Of a DNA stretch of 30,898 bases, positions 8,018 to 15,148 are shown piece by piece. Under the pieces are notes generated by a model that was not told where the DNA came from, did no database searches, and worked only from the letters and a program-made list of their open reading frames with translations. The first letter of the stretch is position 1, and every line of letters begins with the position of its first letter. Source of the DNA: a virus; IMG/VR virus record IMGVR_UViG_3300020442_003505, positions 1 through 30,898 of that record; one strand, written 5' to 3'. A program made the translations under genes and the position numbers.

Positions 8018-8026
8018 ATAAATATT
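8018..8026 (-). promoter_or_regulatory. Late-promoter-like motif abutting gp13 start
   Basis: Minus strand reads GAATAATATTTATAGACATG; the core AATATTTAT ends four bases before the ATG. It follows the major capsid terminator. Confidence 0.55.
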
Positions 8027-8050
8027 ATTCAATCAAGGTAATCGTTATAA

Positions 8051-8082
8051 AATAAAAGAGGGGTTCAAAAGAACCCCTCTTA
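8051..8082 (-). terminator. Rho-independent terminator after major capsid gene
   Basis: Long stem AAGAGGGGTTC / GAACCCCTCTT with a four-base loop, followed on the minus strand by a T-rich stretch. It begins about 25 bases past the gp23 stop at 8107. Confidence 0.93.
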
Positions 8083-8106
8083 AATTTTGTGTTATCCTTA
8101 ACAGAA

Positions 8107-9549
8107 TTACAGAGAATCTGTACCTGTGACGGAGAGTTTTCCGTAGAATTCTGGACGAACCATCTTCTTAGCATAACGAGTCATAACACCACGACGTGGA
8201 GTAAAGTTGACCGGATCGTATACCAAAGGAGTTTGGATCAACGGAATGTACGGAGCATAAACTGCACCTGTTTCAAGGAAGTTTGTTCCACGGAATCCGA
8301 TAAGAACGTCACCACTTGTCATGTATGGGTTCTTGTAGACTTGGAAACGGTTGTTCAATGCACCAACCTTGGTAACACCCATTGCGAACTGAGACTGATT
8401 TCCGTCTGTGTCAGCTGCGTATCCTGGGATACTTTCAAGAACGGTAGCAACTTGTGGAGAACAAACCAAGAAGTTTGCACCACCACGAAGAGTCAACTGA
8501 TGAATTTTATTACTTACAGACTGAATCTTTGTGCCGAGTTTCTGGAACAATGTTCCTTGAGTCTCACCACCTTCGAGTTTCGCATCTGCAGCGAATGTTC
8601 CACCGTCAACGTGTGCGTTAACAATAAGCATATCAAGAATTTCCAAATCAATTTCCATTGAAACGTACTCGGAAAGAAGAGAAGTCAATTCTGCTTCTGC
8701 GTCAATGCTATGGTATGCGTTTAAGTCTTGTGCCAACTCAGGTGTCCAAACTGCTTTCAACTTACGTGTCTTTGCAACGATTGGTTCACTTTTGAGTTCC
8801 AAGTTAACTTCAGGAATTCCGATGTCTTTTTGAAGTCCTGTGTCAGCTGCGTCAGCAGAGTCACCAAGATTATCTTCAAAATCACCACGACTTTCCGCAG
8901 TTGTTTGTGCATGATACTGAAGAGTACCTGCTTGTGTCATTTTGTTTTCTGCGTCAAGAACAAGTGCTTCACCGTCAACTTGGAATGCACGAATGCCTTC
9001 TAAGTCTGCGTCAGATGGAAGTGCGTCTCCAATTGCAACAGTAACTTGCTTGTCATTGATTGAGTAACCATGACGTCCTGTTCCGTAAAGACCACCTTCT
9101 GGTTTGTCGGTTGAACCGAATGTCTTTGCTTCTCCGCCATCTACTTCTCCTTTCTTTCCAGTTCCACCGAAAAGACTTCCACCACCTTGGAGTGATTGAT
9201 TTGTTCCATACTTAAAGTCTAAGTAGAAAATCAATCCGGATGGAAGATTCATTGGTTGAACGGAAACGAATTCCTTTGATGCGATTTCTGCGAACACACG
9301 GCGAACGAGAGGAAGTGCTACTCCACTCCATTCTTCGTTACCTCCACCTGTACCGGTGCGTGATGCTTCGTCGATCAACTGCTTTGCTTGGTTTTCTAAA
9401 AGAATGGACATACCACTCTTTTCGGTATCAGTTGTGATACCTTCTAAAAGTCCAGTTTTTTCCCACTTGGAAACAAGACCACGGGTTTCTGCCATGAGTC
9501 TAGCCTGAGGATTCTGGCTTTCACTTAACAATTTACTAATTTCGCTCAT
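8107..9549 (-). CDS. 23: Major capsid protein, gp23-like
   Basis: Precursor of the major head subunit. The segment VRRVFAEIASKEFVSVQPMN (about residues 82-101) with the following LPSGLIFYLDFKYG matches T4-type gp23, as does the KWEKTGLLEG stretch near residue 30 (T4 KWKPLLEG). At 480 residues it is slightly shorter than T4 gp23 (521). A gp21-type cleavage site, QLIDE|ASRTG at residues 61/62, sits where T4 gp23 is cut (after residue 65, LTE|A), so the first 61 residues are the predicted delta peptide. The ATG at 9549 has an AGGAAA site and follows gp22 by 35 bases, with a strong terminator after it. Base use is less AT-rich than its neighbours, as usual for a very highly expressed gene. Confidence 0.97.
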   Translation of the reverse strand: MSEISKLLSESQNPQARLMAETRGLVSKWEKTGLLEGITTDTEKSGMSILLENQAKQLIDEASRTGTGGGNEEWSGVALPLVRRVFAEIASKEFVSVQPMNLPSGLIFYLDFKYGTNQSLQGGGSLFGGTGKKGEVDGGEAKTFGSTDKPEGGLYGTGRHGYSINDKQVTVAIGDALPSDADLEGIRAFQVDGEALVLDAENKMTQAGTLQYHAQTTAESRGDFEDNLGDSADAADTGLQKDIGIPEVNLELKSEPIVAKTRKLKAVWTPELAQDLNAYHSIDAEAELTSLLSEYVSMEIDLEILDMLIVNAHVDGGTFAADAKLEGGETQGTLFQKLGTKIQSVSNKIHQLTLRGGANFLVCSPQVATVLESIPGYAADTDGNQSQFAMGVTKVGALNNRFQVYKNPYMTSGDVLIGFRGTNFLETGAVYAPYIPLIQTPLVYDPVNFTPRRGVMTRYAKKMVRPEFYGKLSVTGTDSL

Positions 9550-9584
9550 TGTATATTTTTCCTATTTTAATTTGTGATTATTGA

Positions 9585-10904
9585 TCAAACAATTCCTGCA
9601 AGTTTCTTGAAACGATTTGCGAGTTGATCGCCTTCCGTTAGAATCTGCTTTGATGGTTTTGTTGATTGGATTGCTTTAGATGCCATTCCTTCTGATAATG
9701 ATTTCTTTTCAGTCTTTGGTGCTTTTGGAGCCTTTGGAGCTTCTTCTGTCACTTCAGTCTTTACCGGAGTATCACTTGATCGGAAAGATTCACCTAATGT
9801 TGCGTAAACGAGTTTTGCTTCACGAACATTCTTCGTTAAGTCAAAACTTTCTACTACTTTCAATTTTTGATCTTCAGTTAATGCGTGTTGCTTAAACAAC
9901 TTGTTTGTATAAAGCAATTTTGCATTAAGAAGATTAACTTCGTTCAACTTACCACGCAAATATTTGTAAACTTTGCGGTATTCTTCATTTTCTTTTTGAA
10001 GCTTAGTGTTTGTTGCCTTTAATTCCTCAATTTCCGAAGATGATTCGTCTTCCTCAATATTGGTTTCTTCCTCAAGTTCCTTAAGGATTTCTTCAAGATT
10101 GATTTCTTCGTCCTCTTCTTCTTCAGACTCTTCAATTGATTCTTCAACTGCTTCTTCTTCAGATTCTTCAACAGATTCTTCAGATTCTTCTACAATCTCA
10201 ATATCAATTTCTTCATCAAGTTCTTCTGCTTCTTCAGCATCATCACTTTCTTTTTCTTCTTCTTCGGTAAGACTTGAACCTTGTGGGTCTTCACAGTCTT
10301 TGCAGTCTGCTACGTCCACGTGATTATCTTTCTTTCCAATTTCAGAGGAATCTGATTGTTCTTCAACTGCTTCTTCTTCATCGTCTTCTGAACATGAAGA
10401 TTCTTCAATTGCGTCTTCTTCTTCGGATTCTTCGTCTTCACCTTCTTCTTCTTCGGTTGTTAACTCACTTTCAAGTTCTGCGATGATAGAATCCAAGTCA
10501 AAAGAATCTTCTTCGATTTCTTCTTCGTCTTCAACTTCGTCTTCAACTTCAATTTCGTCTTCAACTGAATCTTCAGCAGGTGCTTCTTCTTCAGCATCTA
10601 CGTCAGCAACTTCGTCTTCTGCTTCATCGTCTTCAAGGTATGAACCCTCTTCAACTTCATCTTCAGCAGATGGTTCTTCAACTTCTACGTCGTCTTCGTG
10701 GTATGAACCTTCTTCAACTTCGTCAGAAACTTCGACTTCATCTTCTACACCATCTAACTCTGCCTCTTCCTCACGGAGTTTCTTGGTAAGCATACTTTGC
10801 AATCTAGGTGCAAATGCTTCTTCAAGAGCGAGACGTGCGTTAGCAAGTGCAGTTTCACGAACTGCTTTCGCATCAGCAATAGCTTCTTTTAATAATTTAC
10901 TCAT
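9585..10904 (-). CDS. 22: Prohead scaffold protein, gp22-like, highly acidic
   Basis: Likely main scaffold (prohead core) protein. It lies directly before gp23. The C-terminal third has the helix-rich pattern of T4-type scaffolds (LTEDQKLKVVESFDLTKNVR and REAKLVYATLGESF). Residues about 45-290 are an extreme Glu/Asp run with Val/Ser spacers, including two EVEEGSY-x-EDD units. The start at 10904 (MSKLLKEAIADAKAVRE) has an ACAGGAAA site; the in-frame ATG at 10934 lies upstream of that site and is unlikely. A gp21-type site LEE|A occurs at residues 29/30, so an N-terminal helix of about 29 residues may be removed. T4 gp22 is degraded by gp21 during maturation, and the same fate is likely here. 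It shares a Ser-rich block with the neighbouring gene at 11105-11905. Confidence 0.82.
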   Translation of the reverse strand: MSKLLKEAIADAKAVRETALANARLALEEAFAPRLQSMLTKKLREEEAELDGVEDEVEVSDEVEEGSYHEDDVEVEEPSAEDEVEEGSYLEDDEAEDEVADVDAEEEAPAEDSVEDEIEVEDEVEDEEEIEEDSFDLDSIIAELESELTTEEEEGEDEESEEEDAIEESSCSEDDEEEAVEEQSDSSEIGKKDNHVDVADCKDCEDPQGSSLTEEEEKESDDAEEAEELDEEIDIEIVEESEESVEESEEEAVEESIEESEEEEDEEINLEEILKELEEETNIEEDESSSEIEELKATNTKLQKENEEYRKVYKYLRGKLNEVNLLNAKLLYTNKLFKQHALTEDQKLKVVESFDLTKNVREAKLVYATLGESFRSSDTPVKTEVTEEAPKAPKAPKTEKKSLSEGMASKAIQSTKPSKQILTEGDQLANRFKKLAGIV

Positions 10905-10999
10905 GTGTTTTGTTTTCCTGTTTTCTAAAGTCATTTAGGACTTTAATGTAATCTTGAAACCTTTGATTGTTTCCAATAATTGTGGAAGCATTTTGATAG

Positions 11000-11008
11000 A
11001 TAAATATA
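11000..11008 (-). promoter_or_regulatory. Late-promoter-like motif of scaffold-capsid operon
   Basis: Minus strand reads AAGTATATATTTATCTATC, about 95 bases before the gp22 ATG, just after the terminator at 11047-11078. It should drive gp22 and gp23. The 200-base gap 10905-11104 otherwise holds only the leader and the terminator. Confidence 0.65.
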
Positions 11009-11046
11009 TACTTAAATACAAAAATATTAAAAAAATGAAATTATTA

Positions 11047-11078
11047 TAAAAAAAAAGAGTGGAAAACCACTCTTTTTT
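11047..11078 (-). terminator. Rho-independent terminator before scaffold gene
   Basis: Stem AAAAAAGAGTGG / CCACTCTTTTTT with a four-base loop and a T tract on the minus strand. It closes the operon that ends at 11105. Confidence 0.9.
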
Positions 11079-11104
11079 AAATTTTTTGTTGTTTTTTAGA
11101 AAAC

Positions 11105-11905
11105 TTATAGAACTTGACGATTTCCCAAAATTCTGTCTAATTTCTCAGATAATGAGATTTTTGACCAATTTTCACGAACCTTATATGTTTTTCCGTCAAC
11201 TTCAAATTCTTTTTCTCCGTCTTCTTTTGCTTTTTGCACAGCAGCTCCGAATGCGTTGCCTTCTTCTACATCGTCTTCGTCTTCTTCATGCGTTCCACAT
11301 GATGCTTCTTGGATATCTTCATCAATGTCAGCAACTTTTGGCATTTCATCGTCCTCTTCACCTACTTGTGCAGATTGAACTTCTGTACCAGCAGGAAGTT
11401 CTTCATCATCACTATCAGCAACATTGACGTGTTCTTCACCACCTTTACCTAGTTCAGATGAACTTGACTGCTCTTCAAGTTCACCGACAAATTCTTCAGT
11501 ATCTTCAACTTCTTCTGCTACCTTTTCTTTAAGTTGATAAGTTTTACCACCTACAACAAATTCAGAATCTCCATTTTCACGAGCTGCTTGAACCGCTGCA
11601 CCAAATGCATTTCCTTCTTCAATTGATTCTTCAACATCTTCTTTTTCTTCTGAATCATCTGACTTACCTTGCTTTTTCAAAATTGCTTTTTTCAAAGGTT
11701 CAGGAAGTTTTTCTTGTGCCTTCGTAAGACCTTCTTCTACATCTTCTTTTTCTTCGGAGTCATCAGACTTCCCTTGCTTTTTTAAAATTGCCTTCTTAAG
11801 CGGTTCTGGAAGTTTTTCTTGTGCTTTGGTAAGACCTTCAAAAAGTCCCATTTCATCTGCGACTTCTTGGATAATTTCTCTGAGTTCTGATTTGGTGATT
11901 TTCAT
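11105..11905 (-). CDS. Acidic repeat protein, probable prohead core or internal protein
   Basis: A 266-residue acidic modular protein. Residues 1-19 (MKITKSELREIIQEVADEM) form an amphipathic helix like a capsid-targeting peptide. Residues 24-58 and 59-93 are two identical 35-residue units beginning GLTKAQEKLPEPLKKAILKK. Residues 98-127 and 216-245 are two copies of a GNAFGAAVQ...GKTY module. Four modules begin just after [LIV]xE followed by Gly (E23|G24, E58|G59, E97|G98, E215|G216), and IQE|A occurs at 200/201; these resemble gp21 protease sites, [IL]xE before A or G. The Ser-rich block at about 145-164 resembles one in the gp22-like neighbour. The ATG at 11905 has an AAGGAAA site. By position and composition it is probably a scaffold or packaged protein cut by gp21; no direct homologue is named. 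Confidence 0.8.
   Translation of the reverse strand: MKITKSELREIIQEVADEMGLFEGLTKAQEKLPEPLKKAILKKQGKSDDSEEKEDVEEGLTKAQEKLPEPLKKAILKKQGKSDDSEEKEDVEESIEEGNAFGAAVQAARENGDSEFVVGGKTYQLKEKVAEEVEDTEEFVGELEEQSSSSELGKGGEEHVNVADSDDEELPAGTEVQSAQVGEEDDEMPKVADIDEDIQEASCGTHEEDEDDVEEGNAFGAAVQKAKEDGEKEFEVDGKTYKVRENWSKISLSEKLDRILGNRQVL
11171..11260 (-). repeat. Second copy of GNAFGAAVQ...GKTY module
   Basis: Encodes residues 216-245 of the acidic repeat protein. It matches the copy at 11525-11614 at G-N-A-F-G-A-A-V-Q, then E-F-x-V-x-G-K-T-Y, with other positions varied. The module recurs in proteins of marine T4-like phages as far as I recall. Confidence 0.8.
11525..11614 (-). repeat. First copy of GNAFGAAVQ...GKTY module
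   Basis: Encodes residues 98-127 of the acidic repeat protein. It is preceded by SIEE, a likely protease site, and is diverged from the second copy, so it is an older duplication than the 105-base tandem repeat. Confidence 0.8.
11627..11731 (-). repeat. 105-base tandem repeat, copy 2
   Basis: Encodes residues 59-93 of the acidic repeat protein. The protein sequence is identical to copy 1, while the DNA differs at 14 of 105 positions by my count, all silent. Confidence 0.9.
11732..11836 (-). repeat. 105-base tandem repeat, copy 1
   Basis: Encodes residues 24-58 of the acidic repeat protein, directly adjacent to copy 2. Each unit starts with Gly after a Glu, in a context resembling the gp21 cleavage consensus. 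Confidence 0.9.
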
Positions 11906-11919
11906 TGATTTATTTTTCC

Positions 11920-12651
11920 TTATAAAAACATACTATGTCCTGATATTATTCTTTGCATATTTTCAAATGCATTTCCTGATTTAAATGATTTTTTTCCACA
12001 TTGTGTTGGTAGTTCTGTTGATTCTTCTGTGGAGTGCTTTCTATTATCAAAGAATCTTTTTGATAATAATTGAGTTGCGTATTCATACTCTGATTCTGTC
12101 AGTTCTATTTCTTCGTCTGCAACAAACTTACACGATTGTTCAATCAGATATTCAAACAATTTTTTAAATTGTGTTTTATCGTACAATTTATTTTCAATTT
12201 GAGTTTCAATTTGTTCAAATACTAGCTGCGTTCTATCTGTGTTAAAATTTTCATCTGTGCAAATAAAACCAACAAGACTTTCTATATTTCTTGCGTCTAC
12301 TTCTGTGAGAACTTGATCATTTGTTCCACATATTCTAGAAAGTTGTTCACGTGCAGACATTGATGTCTCCATTAACTCACCGTAGAATTCTGGATTAGGT
12401 TCAAACTCATAGGAGGTCATTTCGTCTGAATAATGTCCTCCAAAATATGAATCCTCTTTCGTTGTAAAACTTAGATTGTTTTCTTTTGCAAATGAGTTTG
12501 CATCTTCTATTGTTCCTTCACATACACATTCACGTCTAATACCACTGAAACTTATTGTCTTTTTGAGAAGTTTACCTTCTACCGTTGGTGTTGTATCAAG
12601 TTTTTCAAGTAATATTTTTCTTACGAATCTTTTAAGATCATTGCGGTTCAT
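11920..12651 (-). CDS. Hypothetical head-cluster protein with targeting-like N-terminus
   Basis: Unrecognised 243-residue protein. It starts MNRNDLKRFVRKILLEKLDT, an amphipathic basic helix of the same style as on other proteins in this cluster; the rest is mostly acidic and helical with several Cys residues scattered (for example RRECVCEGTIEDA). I choose the ATG at 12651 because AAAGGAGAAATT lies just upstream; the longer TTG-initiated frame from 12675 runs through that ribosome site. It overlaps the end of the preceding gene (stop at 12638) by 14 bases, and the acidic repeat protein follows 14 bases after its stop. The position between protease gp21 and scaffold gp22 suggests a prohead core or packaged internal protein. 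No catalytic motif is seen. Confidence 0.75.
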   Translation of the reverse strand: MNRNDLKRFVRKILLEKLDTTPTVEGKLLKKTISFSGIRRECVCEGTIEDANSFAKENNLSFTTKEDSYFGGHYSDEMTSYEFEPNPEFYGELMETSMSAREQLSRICGTNDQVLTEVDARNIESLVGFICTDENFNTDRTQLVFEQIETQIENKLYDKTQFKKLFEYLIEQSCKFVADEEIELTESEYEYATQLLSKRFFDNRKHSTEESTELPTQCGKKSFKSGNAFENMQRIISGHSMFL

Positions 12652-13102
12652 TTGTAATTTCTCCTTTAATTTCAAAATATCTATTTAGAATATTCCCCAT
12701 ATCTTCATACAAACTTTGCATTCTTTGTGTGTATACTTGTCGTTCTTTTGCAGTTTTGTAAAAATCTTTTGCAAGAGTTTTTATTTCTTTTAAGTTGCGT
12801 TTAACACTTATTGAGTCAAACCAATCGTCAGTTTCGTTTAAAATACACTGAGATGCGTTTTCTACTATATTGCAGATATCTTCCGCGACATCCATATCCT
12901 TTGCTTCTAATGCAATAAATTTTTGGTATTTACCAAATTTTGAAATTTTTTCAGATGCAAGTCTTTTTTGTTCTGTTGATAAACCCTCGTCAGAAAATCT
13001 ATCTGTTTCAGGATTATATTCATTAAGCAATTTTTTTTCTTCTTTTAAAACTTCAAGAATCACTTCTTTTATTGCTTTTTTTACATCAGTATCTTTGCTC
13101 AT
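12638..13102 (-). CDS. Hypothetical helical protein following prohead protease
   Basis: Unrecognised 154-residue, strongly helical, charged protein. It begins MSKDTDVKKAIKEVILEVLK, another amphipathic N-terminal helix, followed by KKLLNEYNPETDRFSDEGLS and a C-terminal helix bundle. It overlaps the gp21 stop by four bases (ATGA) and has GGAGAG upstream, so it is translationally coupled to the protease. T4 keeps small core proteins gp67 and gp68 next to gp21, which makes a prohead core role plausible by analogy; no sequence match to them is claimed. Confidence 0.78.
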   Translation of the reverse strand: MSKDTDVKKAIKEVILEVLKEEKKLLNEYNPETDRFSDEGLSTEQKRLASEKISKFGKYQKFIALEAKDMDVAEDICNIVENASQCILNETDDWFDSISVKRNLKEIKTLAKDFYKTAKERQVYTQRMQSLYEDMGNILNRYFEIKGEITNEPQ

Positions 13103-13731
13103 TTTTGCTCTCCGATTTCTCCTAAGATTTCATGTATGATTCCTTCAACCTTACAATACTTGGTACATACACGACCACTTGTTACTACTTTAGAATCAGA
13201 TGATACAGACTCATTTAAATTTACTGGTTCAAGGAAAGCACCCCGTGTTGATGGATTGCTTACAAAATCAAATGCAACTAATTCAAAATCATCATTAACA
13301 AGAGTTTTACCTTCATGTTCACGGGTTGTTCCCATGCCACGTGAACTAATTCCGAGTGTGATGCCACTTTTAAATAGTTCTTTTAAAATATTTCCAGAAG
13401 GTGTACTAAGAACTTCAACCTTGCCTAACAGATTATCACCTTCCCACCACATTTTTGTAACATTGTGACTTACATTTTGTAAATTGACAACACTACTTTC
13501 TGGATGATCTAATTCACCTAAAGCTCTTCTATCACTTATTAACTCGTTGTACTTAGTTGCTTCTCTTTCAAGCAATGATCGTTCGTATACACGACCATTT
13601 TGATTTTGCTCTGACGCCTTTTGTAAAATACCTTGAACAATTAGACGTCCTGAATTTTGTTCTATACTTTCACTTATCTGCTCAGGAGTGAATTCAAACG
13701 GCATTGTAGTAACTAGTAATTTCTTTCCCAT
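13099..13731 (-). CDS. 21: Prohead core protease, gp21-like
   Basis: Serine protease that cuts the scaffold, capsid and internal proteins after head assembly, with the usual specificity for [IL]xE before a small residue. At 210 residues it matches T4 gp21 (212). The family motifs are clear: GRLIVQGILQKASEQNQNGR (28-47), GELDHP with catalytic His76, and GITLGISSRGMG with Ser129/Ser130 in the active-site position. The segment FELVAFDFVSNPSTRGAFLE near residues 170-190 is typical of the family. The ATG at 13731 lacks a Shine-Dalgarno sequence; a weak promoter-like TATACTTAT lies eight bases upstream. It is followed by an overlapping gene. Confidence 0.95.
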   Translation of the reverse strand: MGKKLLVTTMPFEFTPEQISESIEQNSGRLIVQGILQKASEQNQNGRVYERSLLEREATKYNELISDRRALGELDHPESSVVNLQNVSHNVTKMWWEGDNLLGKVEVLSTPSGNILKELFKSGITLGISSRGMGTTREHEGKTLVNDDFELVAFDFVSNPSTRGAFLEPVNLNESVSSDSKVVTSGRVCTKYCKVEGIIHEILGEIGEQK

Positions 13732-13784
13732 AATATTAAATAAGTATATACATATTTTTTATTTATTAGAGTTTTTCTAAGGAA

Positions 13785-14660
13785 TTATCTAATCAATGTC
13801 TCGTATTCTTTCTTTAATATTCTGTCCGAATGTCTAATTAAACCCTTAAAAGTATCAACTACTTCTTTCAAATCGTAATCATCACCGAGATCAAAATTAT
13901 ACAAATCGGACTTTAGATAGAAGTTTTGATCAAATTCAATAGTATGTGTTCTTCCATCAGTTTCTACAATAAATCCACTTCCTGTTCCTTCTATCTTATC
14001 AAAATTTTCTTCTGCAAGTAAAATGCTTAAATGATTCAAAGTATCATAATATTCATCAGTTGGCACTTTTTCAGGAAGATCATCATGATTAGTTTTTGCT
14101 AGCTTCTTTGTATCTTTGTCTGTCATGCCATTTGCAATCTTTTTTATCTTTGTGTATAAATCAGAATCTACATCACCTTTTTTTAATTCACCTTTATTAT
14201 ATGCGTGTACCATTCCGAACAATCTCTGCTGAGACTTTGACTTTGCTTCTTCGTTTACCTCTTCGTCATCCTCTTCGTCATCCTCAGGTTTTTCTTCGTC
14301 TGGTTCAGATTGAGGTTTTGGATCATCATTTGCACTAGAAGAATCATCAGATGTAGTTGGTTCTGAATCATCTGATTTTGTAATAGGTCCTGTCTTTTTT
14401 AATTCTAAATCTTCAGGTTCTGCTTTGTCTTTAAAACTCTCTAAATCATCTATACCAAGTTCAATCATTGAAACTGCCATTTTTGATTTTTTGATCAAAC
14501 TGATTATTTCAGACCAATATTCTGACGGAAGTTTTTTTCCTTCGGAAGACTTTGATAAATTTTTAGCAGACAATGCAAACTTTTTAATACAATGCTTGAA
14601 ATCATCCAATGCAGGATCATTTTCTTCTCTATCTTCTAAATCACGTAAATCAATATTCAT
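13785..14660 (-). CDS. Acidic head-cluster protein with DUF3008-like segment
   Basis: A 291-residue protein of three parts. Residues 1-75 are helical. Residues 76-138 are a low-complexity Asp/Glu/Ser/Pro linker. Residues about 138-199 (EAKSKSQQRLFGMVHAYNKG, then NGMTDKDTKKLAKTNHDDLP) resemble the DUF3008 family, small phage-associated proteins of unknown role. The C-terminal 90 residues look globular (GTGSGFIVETDGRTHTIEFD). The ATG at 14660 overlaps the preceding TAA by one base (TAATG), so it is translationally coupled. It lies between portal and protease, where T4 has gp67 and gp68. A prohead core or decoration role is possible; the DUF3008 match is from memory of the family pattern. Confidence 0.78.
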   Translation of the reverse strand: MNIDLRDLEDREENDPALDDFKHCIKKFALSAKNLSKSSEGKKLPSEYWSEIISLIKKSKMAVSMIELGIDDLESFKDKAEPEDLELKKTGPITKSDDSEPTTSDDSSSANDDPKPQSEPDEEKPEDDEEDDEEVNEEAKSKSQQRLFGMVHAYNKGELKKGDVDSDLYTKIKKIANGMTDKDTKKLAKTNHDDLPEKVPTDEYYDTLNHLSILLAEENFDKIEGTGSGFIVETDGRTHTIEFDQNFYLKSDLYNFDLGDDYDLKEVVDTFKGLIRHSDRILKKEYETLIR

Positions 14661-15148
14661 TATTTAAGTTCTTTCAATTTACGATTTATTCTTTGAATTT
14701 TTTCGTCTAATTTTAAAAGATATTTACTTGTTGTCTTCCAATAAGTTTGACTCGACACATTATTTTCATTTTTAAACTTAGATGCAACACTTAAAAACTT
14801 CTCAACTTCTGTAAGACTTTTATTTATATGACGCATAGTAACACCAATTTTTTGCTTTGGGGTCAAATCGGGATGATCACGAAATAAATGATATAAACTT
14901 TTACCTTCGTTTATTTTTACAGTATTGTTTTTTGTATTTTCTGTTGACTTATAATCAAACACCTCTGCTTTATCCTTAATTCTCTTTTTATGCTCATCTT
15001 CATCTGTACCAGCAAACGCATGAGGAGTTTGGTAACCTTCAATATTACCTGTAGTATTAATTTCTGACAGTTCTTTTTCTTGTTCAGAAATTATTTCTTC
15101 AATAAAACTGCGTATTAACTTTTTGAGGTTATTTCGTTGATTGTTCAT
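14660..15148 (-). CDS. Hypothetical head-cluster protein
   Basis: Unrecognised 162-residue protein, basic overall. It begins MNNQRNNLKKLIRSFIEEII, an amphipathic helix resembling the N-termini of several other proteins in this block, followed by a Gly/Thr-rich segment (EINTTGNIEGYQTPHAFAG) and a C-terminal helical domain (LYHLFRDHPDLTPKQKIGVT). I use the ATG at 15148, which has AAGGAA upstream; the TTG three codons earlier is less likely. It overlaps the preceding gene by 20 bases and the next by one, so it is part of a tightly coupled trio between portal and protease. A structural or prohead role is inferred from position only. Confidence 0.75.
   Translation of the reverse strand: MNNQRNNLKKLIRSFIEEIISEQEKELSEINTTGNIEGYQTPHAFAGTDEDEHKKRIKDKAEVFDYKSTENTKNNTVKINEGKSLYHLFRDHPDLTPKQKIGVTMRHINKSLTEVEKFLSVASKFKNENNVSSQTYWKTTSKYLLKLDEKIQRINRKLKELK

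Noticed and set aside
10006-10938. Serine-rich open frames on the plus strand
   Set aside because: They are the reverse complement of the Glu/Asp-rich scaffold gene (GAA/GAT read as TTC/ATC/TCT), with no ribosome site or promoter.
12652-12675. TTG start for the 251-residue version of the head-cluster protein
   Set aside because: It reads through the AAAGGAG ribosome site that serves the ATG at 12651. Similar TTG starts at 529, 6644, 15157 and 25257 were rejected in favour of nearby ATGs.
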